From NCBI GenBank assembly GCA_910585715.1, contig CAJUEX010000003.1, forward strand, positions 1-64,000: a stretch of DNA of 64,000 nucleotides, given 5' to 3'. This stretch comes from an uncultured Lachnospiraceae bacterium (GTDB lineage Bacteria > Bacillota > Clostridia > Lachnospirales > Lachnospiraceae). The notes below the pieces were generated by a model that did not search any database, had not been told where the DNA came from, and saw only the letters and a program-made list of their open reading frames with translations. The position numbers and the translations under genes are program-made. Shown here one piece after another: positions 41,157 to 49,175 of the stretch; the stretch's first letter is position 1, and every line of letters begins with the position of its first letter.

Positions 41157-41818
41157 AAGGTCTGCTGAAAAATAATTTTTATGGAATACTGTCCGGTGCA
41201 AAAGTTTTTCTGATATTTATGTTTTTATTGGGTATCTGTGTGACTATGATGGAAAAAAACAGCTTTATGGTAATTGTGTATGCCTTACTGGGGATTATTG
41301 GATTCTCCATCAACGGCATTACATGCCTGATAAATGAAAGCTCTTCAAAATGGAACAAATATAAGCTGACGGCACCTGTAAAGAGAGCTGAAATTGTCAG
41401 GAGTTATTTTCTAAGTCAGCTTATCTGGCTTTTTGCCGGTATGCTGTTTGCCGGAATAGGAATTACCTTTTCCATTTTGCTTCACGGCTCTCCATTTGAT
41501 AGAAATATAGATATTTTTTTAATATTCGTTATGGGGATAGGGATAAGCCTGTTTACCGCCTCTCTCTTCTTTCCTCTGTCTTATTCAGGCGGCGCTGAAA
41601 AAAATCAGGTGTTTTTGATTATCAGTCTGATTGGCGGCATCGGAATTTTTGCAAAGCTTATTGATTTGTTAAGCGTTTTGTTTCATCCTGATTCCTCCTC
41701 TCCCATGACTACATTTCAGTTAGTTTTGTCGGGACTTACCAGCATTATCTGTTCGCTGTCAGCTTTTGCTTTGTCTTATTGGGTGACAGTGGGGATTTTT
41801 AGACGAACGGAGATATAG
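41153..41818 (+). CDS. ABC-2 permease of the YtrA-type operon
   Basis: A 221-residue membrane protein with six hydrophobic segments (SGAKVFLIFMFLLGICVTMM at the start, SIICSLSAFALSYWVTVGIF at the end) and a charged loop (NESSSKWNKYKLTAPVKRAE) typical of ABC-2 permeases. It overlaps the ATPase gene by 4 bp. Substrate unknown. Two hairpins follow it. Confidence 0.8.
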   Translation: MKGLLKNNFYGILSGAKVFLIFMFLLGICVTMMEKNSFMVIVYALLGIIGFSINGITCLINESSSKWNKYKLTAPVKRAEIVRSYFLSQLIWLFAGMLFAGIGITFSILLHGSPFDRNIDIFLIFVMGIGISLFTASLFFPLSYSGGAEKNQVFLIISLIGGIGIFAKLIDLLSVLFHPDSSSPMTTFQLVLSGLTSIICSLSAFALSYWVTVGIFRRTEI

Positions 41819-41907
41819 GTTTTTATTGGAATCTTGGGAGTTTTTGGAAAAAATTTTATCTTGAAACTTTCCCAGAACCATATTTTAATGTAGCCATAAG
41901 AAAAAGC

Positions 41908-41988
41908 AACCGCCCACAAGGTGGTTAGCCTCGCAGTATGGTCAAATGCCTACCTTCACGCGGCCAAGTACAAAGGTAGGCATTTTTT
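41908..41988 (+). terminator. Two hairpins ending the YtrA-type operon
   Basis: AACCGCC/GGTGGTT at 41908-41926 is followed by a strong stem at 41944-41985 (AAATGCCTACCTT pairing with AAGGTAGGCATTT) and a run of seven Ts. The second is a canonical terminator. The double-hairpin layout resembles the RNA part of Fst-like type I toxin loci, but no toxin peptide can be read, so only the terminator is claimed. Confidence 0.7.
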
Positions 41989-42048
41989 TCGCTTTCTTTC
42001 GTAACAGTAGCCAAACCACTACGATATTTCCTAATTTTCCATCCAGTA

Positions 42049-43122
42049 CTAACAACCGTTTCCTTGCTTTCCAAAATGCTCTTCTGCTATCCGGTCTAAC
42101 TGAGCAGCAATTAACTTAAAATCCTTACTTAAATCCAATGTCTTTACGCTAATTCGATTTTTGCCCATCAGATACCTGCAGTCTGGTGTGATTGCCTCGT
42201 CAGTTTTTGCATACAGCAGCATACCTGACACATTCCCTGATTCTGTCTTATCCTGATTTTTTACATAGGTAAATATTTGATACATATTACCAGAATGCAA
42301 CGTTGCCTTATCATACTGCATCTGCATTGTTTTTCCGTAATATTTTGCATCTATTATAAGTATCTGCTCCTTGTATCTTAAGAAGACATCTGTCTGCATG
42401 ACTGGCAGAAACCGTATCATTCTTTCATCTGTATCAGCCGCCAAATCCCAACTCACCCGGGCTGACCCTATTTCAGTCAAATAAGAATGATGACGTTTAA
42501 AATATTCCAAAATAAACTTCTCATATAATCTATGCATATATTTATCTGAAAAACTGCACATCTTAAATTTGCCTTTTTCCGTAGTCTGAAGCATTCCATC
42601 CAACACGAAATAGCAAACATTCATCAACATTTCATAATTTTTATTGTTTCTCTGGTACTGAAGCATATCCCAACGAAACTCTGCCAGATTTATCGTATCA
42701 ATCTCATTAAAAAACAAAAGCAGCTTTTTTAAATCATCTTTCCTCAAACTTTTTACGCCATGGTCTCGTAGCAGAATGGAAATTGTTGTTTTCAATATCT
42801 GGTTAAAAACATTGTTCACTGACAGTTCATCATACTCACATGCCAAACTTTTTTTCCTCTGAATCTGTTGATTAATGGTTCCTTGAATATCCAGTTTACC
42901 TCTCATCAATGGAAGAATCTCACTTTTTATAACATATTCCCTATACAGTCCCTGCTTTAATTGCCGAGATATTCCCTTTGCCAGAATTGCTGCAAACAAA
43001 TCCTGCACATCCTCAAAATCTTCCGCCGCTATATTCTCATAATTTTTCTGCCTGAGCACTTGAAATGCATATGCTAACATATAATAAATATTTTTAATAA
43101 AAATTCCTTTATCACTAGTCAT
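42049..43122 (-). CDS. mcrC: McrC-family restriction endonuclease subunit
   Basis: A 357-residue McrC. The N-terminal domain has IKNIYYMLAYAFQVL, LPLMRGKLDIQGTINQQI and YDELSVNNVFNQILKTTI, all typical of McrC. The C-terminal nuclease domain has the PD-(D/E)xK elements TDVFL (Asp245) and IIDAKYY (Asp258, Lys260). McrC cuts modified DNA only when driven by the McrB GTPase; no complete mcrB is present. It overlaps the upstream gene, whose C-terminus looks like McrB, by 8 bp. The gene is intact and AT-rich relative to its surroundings. Confidence 0.88.
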   Translation of the reverse strand: MTSDKGIFIKNIYYMLAYAFQVLRQKNYENIAAEDFEDVQDLFAAILAKGISRQLKQGLYREYVIKSEILPLMRGKLDIQGTINQQIQRKKSLACEYDELSVNNVFNQILKTTISILLRDHGVKSLRKDDLKKLLLFFNEIDTINLAEFRWDMLQYQRNNKNYEMLMNVCYFVLDGMLQTTEKGKFKMCSFSDKYMHRLYEKFILEYFKRHHSYLTEIGSARVSWDLAADTDERMIRFLPVMQTDVFLRYKEQILIIDAKYYGKTMQMQYDKATLHSGNMYQIFTYVKNQDKTESGNVSGMLLYAKTDEAITPDCRYLMGKNRISVKTLDLSKDFKLIAAQLDRIAEEHFGKQGNGC

Positions 43123-43780
43123 TAAACACTCCTATAAGAAGATTTTCCCAACGCTGTACCTTTTGCTTATCATCAAACCAGTATTCCTGCAACATTGGAA
43201 TAATATCATAATAAACCACCGATTTCATCCACTCATCCTCACACGTTTCTCTTCCGCAAAAATAACTGTGTCCTATGCGAAAGCCTCCACCAAGAGAATC
43301 ATCCATCTTAATCTCTCTGTTCAAATTCGTCTGTAATAATACCCTTTTTCCCCAATTCAGTAAGTATCCAAAGACCGCCTTCACCTTTTTCGCCGGAGAC
43401 TTCAAACGAATTTCTTTCCAATGTTGAATTACAATCTGCATGGTACACGGATTACCATAAATCAGCACCATGTCTGCTGCTCCTTTAACACCATGAAAAT
43501 CATCTATTTTCTGCTTAATGTCAACATACTGCTCATATGACTTTCTATCAGTATCACAAAATATTAAAACCAAATCAAAAGAGTTATTTTGATATTTATC
43601 CTGATATCTGGCAGGCACATTTCCATTACCATCCGCATTTTCTAAGACAATATCGTATTTTGCATTCCACATTCCAAATGACTTTAATTTTTCCAAAAAT
43701 TCATATTCTTCATCGCCCTCGCATATAATACATATCTTAGTCTGTGATTTTATGGAAGGAAGCTTACTCTTCATCCACAC
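43115..43780 (-). CDS. TOPRIM/RloB-like protein with an McrB-type C-terminal tail
   Basis: A 221-residue protein in two parts. Residues 14-145 look like a RloB/OLD-type TOPRIM domain: KICIICEGDEEYEFL with Glu21, VLIFCDTDRK with Asp76 and Asp78, and IYGNPCTMQIVIQHW, which recalls the NPCFE motif of RloB. Residues from about 148 change character: LNREIKMDDSLGGGFRIGHS, YFCG, W at 184, then DIIPMLQEYWFDD. That is the C-terminal segment I know from McrB GTPases, which normally precedes mcrC just as here. The protein is thus a fusion, natural or by deletion. It overlaps the ATPase gene by 17 bp and mcrC by 8 bp. Confidence 0.7.
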   Translation of the reverse strand: MWMKSKLPSIKSQTKICIICEGDEEYEFLEKLKSFGMWNAKYDIVLENADGNGNVPARYQDKYQNNSFDLVLIFCDTDRKSYEQYVDIKQKIDDFHGVKGAADMVLIYGNPCTMQIVIQHWKEIRLKSPAKKVKAVFGYLLNWGKRVLLQTNLNREIKMDDSLGGGFRIGHSYFCGRETCEDEWMKSVVYYDIIPMLQEYWFDDKQKVQRWENLLIGVFND

Positions 43781-45041
43781 TTCCCCCTCCCTTATTTCCC
43801 TTCAAATCAAGCAAAGAATGAATCAAATCGGGTTCCGGCAATGCTCCTAATGCTCCTCTGCGATATTTTTCCATAATATCCGTTGTATCTCTGATTCCTT
43901 CCTGTGCCGTAAAGTCTGCTAAAGAATAAACATAGACCCCTTCTTTGTCTTTATGGACAAACCAGATTTGCTCTTTTCTAAACATTCTTTTGCAATCCAT
44001 TAAGTTAATGTCATGCACTGTAAATATCAGCTGTGCCTCCTTGTTTAATTCATTATTAAACATTGCAACAATAGCTCTGATAAGCTTAAAGTGAATACTA
44101 CTATCCAGTTCATCCACTACCAAAATTCTACCCTGTTCAATTCCTTCAATAATATAACTTGCAAGTGCGGCAATTTTTTTTGTTCCGGTAGAATCGAATA
44201 ACAGGCTGGGAACCTGCACTCCTTTGTAAGTGGAAACCAAACGAATCTGTTCCATAATTTTATCAGGAATATCCAAGACTTTTTCCTCTGGTTTTTCCCC
44301 ACTTCTTACCGCATCCAGCTTAATGTTGTCCATATCCACATATTCAAAATTTTCCATATATAAGTCTGCATTCTTTATAAAGGAAACTATTTTCTCCTGC
44401 AAACCATTTTCATTTTTCATAAGTTCAACTGTCTTTTTCATTGGAATATTATTCATATTAATAATATCTATTTTGGAGGCAAAATTTAACATTATCTCTT
44501 TTATCTCTGCAAGTTTTTCAAACTTAGCTGTATCAATCAAATAAATCATAATATTATTTTGTGCTACCAGTGACATCATTGGCAGCATTTCTTCATCAAT
44601 GCAACTATACTCCTGTCTTTCATTATCCTTTAAAAGCCATATCTCCACTTTCTCATTTCCGTATTGGTCTTTTAAAATTTGTGAGAATTTTTCATATGAA
44701 TATTCCTTTTTTGAAGCATCGTATTTAAAATCATAGGAAAACTTTCTTCCTTCTGATAAAAAAGTAACACCCAACTCATATACCGGATTATTTGTAAATA
44801 TATTTGGCACTGCTATTATTTCTTTATTTAACAGGACATTACGAATGGCACGGATACATTTGACTAAACAAGTCTTCCCCGCATTATTGGGACCATATAT
44901 GCCTACTGACTTCAAAACATGAAAGTTATTTTCTCCATGCACATTAGTAGCAAATTTTTTATTTCTCATATCCGCTTTCATTGACAATACAATCTGTTCT
45001 GTAAACGAAAAAACATTTTTTGCCCTAACCTCTATAATCAT
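43764..45041 (-). CDS. AAA15/RloA-like ATPase (COG1106 type)
   Basis: A 425-residue ABC-like ATPase. Walker A GPNNAGKT at 50-57, a long insertion, signature-like DSTGTKKI at 283-290, Walker B ILVVDE at 306-311 followed by LDSSIH, and the switch His343 in FTVHDINLMD. The ending YRRGALGALPEPDL is the usual C-terminus of AAA15 phage-defence ATPases paired with TOPRIM or RloB nucleases (as in PARIS or RloAB). It is first in the overlapping ATPase-TOPRIM-McrC operon and probably acts as the sensor/regulator of its partner. Codon use is AT-rich, suggesting transfer. Confidence 0.85.
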   Translation of the reverse strand: MIIEVRAKNVFSFTEQIVLSMKADMRNKKFATNVHGENNFHVLKSVGIYGPNNAGKTCLVKCIRAIRNVLLNKEIIAVPNIFTNNPVYELGVTFLSEGRKFSYDFKYDASKKEYSYEKFSQILKDQYGNEKVEIWLLKDNERQEYSCIDEEMLPMMSLVAQNNIMIYLIDTAKFEKLAEIKEIMLNFASKIDIINMNNIPMKKTVELMKNENGLQEKIVSFIKNADLYMENFEYVDMDNIKLDAVRSGEKPEEKVLDIPDKIMEQIRLVSTYKGVQVPSLLFDSTGTKKIAALASYIIEGIEQGRILVVDELDSSIHFKLIRAIVAMFNNELNKEAQLIFTVHDINLMDCKRMFRKEQIWFVHKDKEGVYVYSLADFTAQEGIRDTTDIMEKYRRGALGALPEPDLIHSLLDLKGNKGGGSVDEE

Positions 45042-45386
45042 ATTCTTTCCTCCGATTTTATGAAACTTATTCTAACATTATTATATCACTATTTATTTTT
45101 TATGCAACTTTTTTTCATGAAAAATATCTTCCTTTTGTTCTTGATAAAATACAGTTATTCAACCTTCATGTATATTGCACTCATATTTTTCCTGAATCAC
45201 ATTAAAAAATCAATAAATGACGTGTATGCCACTTATATATCGCAGTCTCAAAACAATATAAATTGTCTTCTATTTATAATGCCTGATAATTCTTTTGTCT
45301 TCCACCCCCAAAAGAAAAGCCCTGCAAACACTAAACTTACAGGACTTATTTCTCATATAATCTTATCTCTATTACTATTACTATAT
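45042..45386. other. AT-rich gap upstream of the defence operon
   Basis: 345 bases of very AT-rich DNA with the probable promoter of the defence operon and, near the right side, the terminator of the PadR/membrane gene pair. A plus-strand open frame of 197 codons crosses it but is hydrophobic-AT in composition, has no ribosome site and overlaps the genuine minus-strand gene, so it is not called. Confidence 0.5.
45317..45347 (-). terminator. Terminator of the PadR/membrane operon
   Basis: In the minus direction AAGTCCTGTAA and TTTGCAGGGCTT pair around an 8-base loop and are followed by TTCTTTT. It lies 40 bp after the membrane protein gene. Confidence 0.7.
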
Positions 45387-45857
45387 CTATTTTATCTCCT
45401 TACGATGCTGCAAATGAATACCAATATGCCCTATCCCCAAAACGATATCTGCAATAAACATCCATATCACTTTTCCATATATACCAAGCAAAAAAAATGC
45501 CATTACCGGCAACGTTGCGCCAGCCACCGGAATCCCCAGAAAGCTGCTGTAAAAGTCATTCAGCTTTCGCTCACTTTTAAAATACCGCACCCACCAGATT
45601 TCATACATTATCATAAGAATACATGCTGCCGCAAGCCACAACGTCCACTTTGAAAGCTCCTGCAGATTAAAATCGGAAAAGAAAAGAGCGCAGCAAGTAG
45701 TAAGCGCCTCTCCCACCCGTTCCAGCACAGCTAAAATTTTATTTTCATTTTTAGCACTATAGCCTTGCGGCTGCTTTTTCATCCATATCAAATTTGGAAC
45801 CATTAACATAGTCATAAATAGCAACCCTACATATGAAAATCCCAAATGTCCAAACAT
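45387..45857 (-). CDS. Four-helix membrane protein in a PadR operon
   Basis: A 156-residue membrane protein with four hydrophobic segments (GFSYVGLLFMTMLMVPNLIW, LWLAAACILMIMYEIWWV, IPVAGATLPVMAFFLLGIYG, VIWMFIADIVLGIGHIGIHL). The start at 45857 follows GAGGAAG inside the last codons of the PadR gene, one base after its stop. I recall such proteins as uncharacterised neighbours of PadR regulators. It is probably the target of PadR control; the role is unknown. Confidence 0.65.
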   Translation of the reverse strand: MFGHLGFSYVGLLFMTMLMVPNLIWMKKQPQGYSAKNENKILAVLERVGEALTTCCALFFSDFNLQELSKWTLWLAAACILMIMYEIWWVRYFKSERKLNDFYSSFLGIPVAGATLPVMAFFLLGIYGKVIWMFIADIVLGIGHIGIHLQHRKEIK

Positions 45858-45858
45858 T

Positions 45859-46407
45859 CTACTTCCTCTCCTCACCCAATATTGCCTTTGCCTCTTCACA
45901 CCATTCCAGATAAGCCCGGTACGTCTTAATGCCAAATTCTACCGTAAGCAGATAATATTTATGAGCCTCATCCACATCCATATTTCTTTTGAGAATATCT
46001 TCAGCGTATGTCAGATAAGGCAATTCCCTCTCTATCTTCTCCCGGAACGCCTCTATATGAGATATTGCCTGCAATGGACCGCCTTCACTGCCAAAAAATA
46101 ATTTAAGCAGTGTCTCATAACGCAGCTCATCCTTCTCCACCGGGATTTGAAGCCATTGCTTTAAATACCTTCTCCCGTCTCCCGTAATCGAATATATGAT
46201 TTTATTCCGCTTATTTACTGCTCCATCCCGTTTATCTGCCAGTCCCCTCTTAACCAAATCACTAAGCGCAGGATAAATACTTCCATAGCTTGCTCCCCAA
46301 AAATACTTTAAAGAAGTATCCATTCGTTTTTTTATTTCGTATCCTGTTAAGTCTTCATGGCTTAATAGGCCCAAAATTACACAATCAATCTTCTTTTCTA
46401 ATGCCAA
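45859..46407 (-). CDS. PadR-family transcriptional regulator
   Basis: A 182-residue PadR protein: winged helix VILGLLSHEDLTGYEIKKRM with the family piece WGASYGSIYPALSDLVKRGL and wing NKRNKIIYSITGDGRRYLKQ, then a C-terminal helical domain (Vir_Act_alpha_C type). It starts at a TTG after GAGGAGAAG. Two matching palindromes lie in its promoter, indicating autorepression of the operon with the membrane protein gene. Confidence 0.88.
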   Translation of the reverse strand: MALEKKIDCVILGLLSHEDLTGYEIKKRMDTSLKYFWGASYGSIYPALSDLVKRGLADKRDGAVNKRNKIIYSITGDGRRYLKQWLQIPVEKDELRYETLLKLFFGSEGGPLQAISHIEAFREKIERELPYLTYAEDILKRNMDVDEAHKYYLLTVEFGIKTYRAYLEWCEEAKAILGEERK

Positions 46408-46423
46408 CGTCTTCTCCTCTCAA

Positions 46424-46473
46424 ATATATCAATCTGATATATACAACATATATCATATTGGTATATTTGTCAA
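46424..46473 (-). promoter_or_regulatory. PadR promoter with two operators
   Basis: In the minus direction TTGACA (46473-46468), 17 bp, TATGTT (46450-46445). Two copies of ATATATC-N5-GATATAT lie here: 46424-46442 is perfect and 46448-46466 has one mismatch. Centres are 24 bp apart, one in the promoter spacer and one after the start site. Confidence 0.7.
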
Positions 46474-46545
46474 GTATGGCTATTACGATATTCTGCTTTA
46501 CCACTGTCAGCCAGCAGCCTTCCCAGTCTCATCCACGCAAAAAGT

Positions 46546-46578
46546 AAAGTCCCGTAAACACCGTGTTTACAGGACTTT
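46546..46578. terminator. Terminator after gdhA
   Basis: AAAGTCC(C)GTAAACAC and GTGTTTAC(A)GGACTTT form a near-perfect stem with flanking A and T runs. It lies 69 bp after the gdhA stop on the minus strand. Confidence 0.75.
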
Positions 46579-46646
46579 TCCATATCAATTATTCTATTCC
46601 TATGGCATCCACTACAAGGGATGCAAATGATTCGTTATTCCAACTA

Positions 46647-47981
46647 TTACACAATTCCCTGTGCAGTCATGGCATCCACAACCTTTAAGAATCCTGCAAT
46701 GTTAGCTCCCACTACATAGTTTCCTTCCTTGCCATACTTCTTGGCAGCGTCATCCATATTGTGGAAGATGTTCACCATGATTCCCTTTAACTTACTGTCA
46801 ACCTCTTCAAAGCTCCAGGAAAGTCTTTCGCTGTTCTGGCTCATTTCCAAAGCGGAAGTAGCAACACCGCCTGCATTGGCAGCCTTGCCGGGAGCAAATA
46901 ATACTCCGTTCTCCAGTAAGTACTCTGTAGCTTCCAAAGTAGTTGGCATGTTAGCGCCTTCTGCTACTGCAATAACACCGTTTGCAACCAGTGCCTTTGC
47001 ATCTTCCAAATGAAGTTCGTTCTGAGTAGCACATGGAAGGGCAATGTCTACTTTTACTGTCCATACGCCTTTTCCTTCATGATACTCAGCGCTTGGTCTG
47101 TTAGCTGCGTATTCAGTAAGTCTTGCACGTTTTACTTCCTTTACTTCTTTTAATAATGCCACATCAATTCCTTCCGGGTCGTAAATCCAGCCTGTGGAAT
47201 CGGAAACAGTCACAACCTTTGCACCAAGCTGCTGTGCCTTCTGGGTAGCATAAATAGCTACATTTCCGGAACCGGATACTGCTACTGTCTTGCCTGCAAT
47301 ATCATGTCCGTTGCACTTTAACATTTCTTCTGTCAAGTATAATAAACCATAGCCTGTTGCTTCTGTTCTTGCCAAAGAACCGCCATAGGATAAACCTTTT
47401 CCTGTAAGCACGCCTTCGTATACTCCGCGGATTCTCTTGTACTGACCGAACATATAGCCGATTTCCCTTGCACCTGTTCCGATATCGCCTGCCGGTACGT
47501 CTGTATCAGCTCCTATGTATTTGTTAAGCTCTGTCATAAAGCTCTGGCAGAATGCCATAACCTCTCTGTCTGATTTGCCCTTGGGATCAAAATCAGAACC
47601 GCCCTTGCCGCCTCCGATTGGAAGTCCGGTCAAAGAGTTTTTGAAAATCTGCTCAAATCCTAAAAACTTGATAATACCAAGGTTTACGGATGGATGTAAT
47701 CTCAATCCGCCCTTATATGGTCCGATTGCGCTGTTGAACTGTACACGGAAGGCATTGTTCACATGAACCTGTCCCTTATCGTCTACCCATGGAACTCTGA
47801 ACAATAACTGTCTTTCCGGAGTAACCAGTCTTTCCAGCAAAGCATCCTTTCTGTATGCTTCTTCATTTTCTTCAATTACAATACGAAGAGAATCCAATAC
47901 TTCCTTTACTGCCTGGTGGAACTCTGGCTGTGCAGGGTTTTTCTCTACCACCATCTCAAACACTTCATCAACATATGACAT
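46647..47981 (-). CDS. gdhA: NADP-type glutamate dehydrogenase
   Basis: A 444-residue hexameric-type glutamate dehydrogenase, assimilating ammonia into glutamate from 2-oxoglutarate. Substrate motif GPYKGGLRLHPSVNLGIIKF, catalytic Lys in LPIGGGKGGSDFDPKGKS, dinucleotide-binding VAVSGSGNVAIYATQKA, and the ending NIAGFLKVVDAMTAQGIV fit the clostridial NADP enzyme. It is a single gene with its own promoter region and terminator. Confidence 0.95.
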   Translation of the reverse strand: MSYVDEVFEMVVEKNPAQPEFHQAVKEVLDSLRIVIEENEEAYRKDALLERLVTPERQLLFRVPWVDDKGQVHVNNAFRVQFNSAIGPYKGGLRLHPSVNLGIIKFLGFEQIFKNSLTGLPIGGGKGGSDFDPKGKSDREVMAFCQSFMTELNKYIGADTDVPAGDIGTGAREIGYMFGQYKRIRGVYEGVLTGKGLSYGGSLARTEATGYGLLYLTEEMLKCNGHDIAGKTVAVSGSGNVAIYATQKAQQLGAKVVTVSDSTGWIYDPEGIDVALLKEVKEVKRARLTEYAANRPSAEYHEGKGVWTVKVDIALPCATQNELHLEDAKALVANGVIAVAEGANMPTTLEATEYLLENGVLFAPGKAANAGGVATSALEMSQNSERLSWSFEEVDSKLKGIMVNIFHNMDDAAKKYGKEGNYVVGANIAGFLKVVDAMTAQGIV

Positions 47982-48134
47982 TTTTCATGTCCTCCTTTAG
48001 TTAGTATAAACAGACCCCATTGCCCAAGCAATATTATATAACGTGTGATTAAAAAGCACAAGTATTTTATCGCATTAACGCACTAGCAATTCATAATATT
48101 TTTATGCTTTTAGATAAATATGACGAAACAGCCC

Positions 48135-49115
48135 TTATTTTTCAAAGGGATATTTTATCTTACAGATATTTCGTATCTGCTCCATCTGCTTCATCATCCG
48201 GATGGTTTCCTCATGAGGCATCTGGGGGCAGGAAAGCTGTTTTTTGGAAAGAGCGGTTCTGCATGCCTCCACTTCGTATTCATAACCTGATATCTGCTTC
48301 GGACGTTTCTTTACGGATACCTTTTTATGGTCGCTGCTATAAACAGTAAAGCTCTCATAGTTATTGATGTTCTCCACTATCATATATCCCTTGTCTCCCT
48401 GTATGATGCCCAGCCTGTCGCTGACTGCCACCATGGAGCTGTTTAATACTGTCATTCTTCCATCCTTATAAGTAAGTGTAATACTGTCATTGGCATCCAC
48501 CCCGGTTTCCATAAAGGTGCAAATGGCCTCCGTTTTTGCAATATCATGTCCAAAGACCATTGCCGCAAAATTCAAAGGATAGATTCCCACATCCAAAAGG
48601 GCGCCTCCTGCCAACTCAGGCGACATGAGCCTTGCTTTATTAGTCATGGCATATCCCAGATTTGCAGTAAGCAGCTTTGGCTCTCCAATCACCCCTGCTG
48701 CCAGGGCATTTTTGATTTCCTCCGCCATAGGCATATATCTGGTCCAGATAGCTTCTGTAATGAAAATCTGTCTTTCCTTTGCATAGGAAAGCAATTCTTC
48801 TGCTTCCTTCACCGTAACACAAAAAGGCTTTTCCAAAAGAACCGGCTTTCCGTAATTGATGCACATCCTTGCCTGCTCATAATGAAAGGTATGAGGTGTT
48901 GCAATATACACCAAATCCACCTTTTTATCCTTTAACAATTCTTCGTAGCTGCCATATGCACACTTTACTCCATGAACCTTTGCAAACTGCTCTGCCTTTT
49001 GCAAATCTCTTGATGCAACTGCATAGGCTTCCGCTCTTGACATCTTACAAAGAGTGTCTGCCATAACTCCTGCAATGGCTCCTGCTCCAATGATACCTAC
49101 CCTCATTTTTAACAT
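48135..49115 (-). CDS. Gfo/Idh/MocA-family oxidoreductase
   Basis: A 326-residue NAD(P)-dependent oxidoreductase. N-terminal Rossmann motif GIIGAGAIAGVMAD, the family motif VLLEKPFCVT, and the second conserved block LLDVGIYPLNFAAMVFG in the C-terminal domain. Length and motifs fit dehydrogenases of trans-dihydrodiols, sugars or inositols; the substrate cannot be told. The start at 49115 follows AGGAGGG at 7-base spacing. Confidence 0.88.
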   Translation of the reverse strand: MLKMRVGIIGAGAIAGVMADTLCKMSRAEAYAVASRDLQKAEQFAKVHGVKCAYGSYEELLKDKKVDLVYIATPHTFHYEQARMCINYGKPVLLEKPFCVTVKEAEELLSYAKERQIFITEAIWTRYMPMAEEIKNALAAGVIGEPKLLTANLGYAMTNKARLMSPELAGGALLDVGIYPLNFAAMVFGHDIAKTEAICTFMETGVDANDSITLTYKDGRMTVLNSSMVAVSDRLGIIQGDKGYMIVENINNYESFTVYSSDHKKVSVKKRPKQISGYEYEVEACRTALSKKQLSCPQMPHEETIRMMKQMEQIRNICKIKYPFEK

Positions 49116-49137
49116 ACTTTTTCCCTCCTGCTTTTGT

Positions 49138-49169
49138 AAAAAAGGGGCTGTGATTTCTCACTGCCCCTT
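49138..49169 (-). terminator. Terminator of the SH3 protein gene
   Basis: In the minus direction AAGGGGC and GCCCCTT pair around a 14-base loop and are followed by a TTTTTT run, directly after the stop codon at 49176. Confidence 0.8.
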
Positions 49170-49175
49170 AGAAGC

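Noticed and set aside
42049..43122. Standard McrBC restriction system
   Set aside because: No full-length mcrB is present; only an McrB-like tail fused to another domain.
45060..45653. Plus-strand 197-codon hydrophobic frame
   Set aside because: AT-rich translation over a terminator and antisense to the membrane protein gene; no ribosome site.
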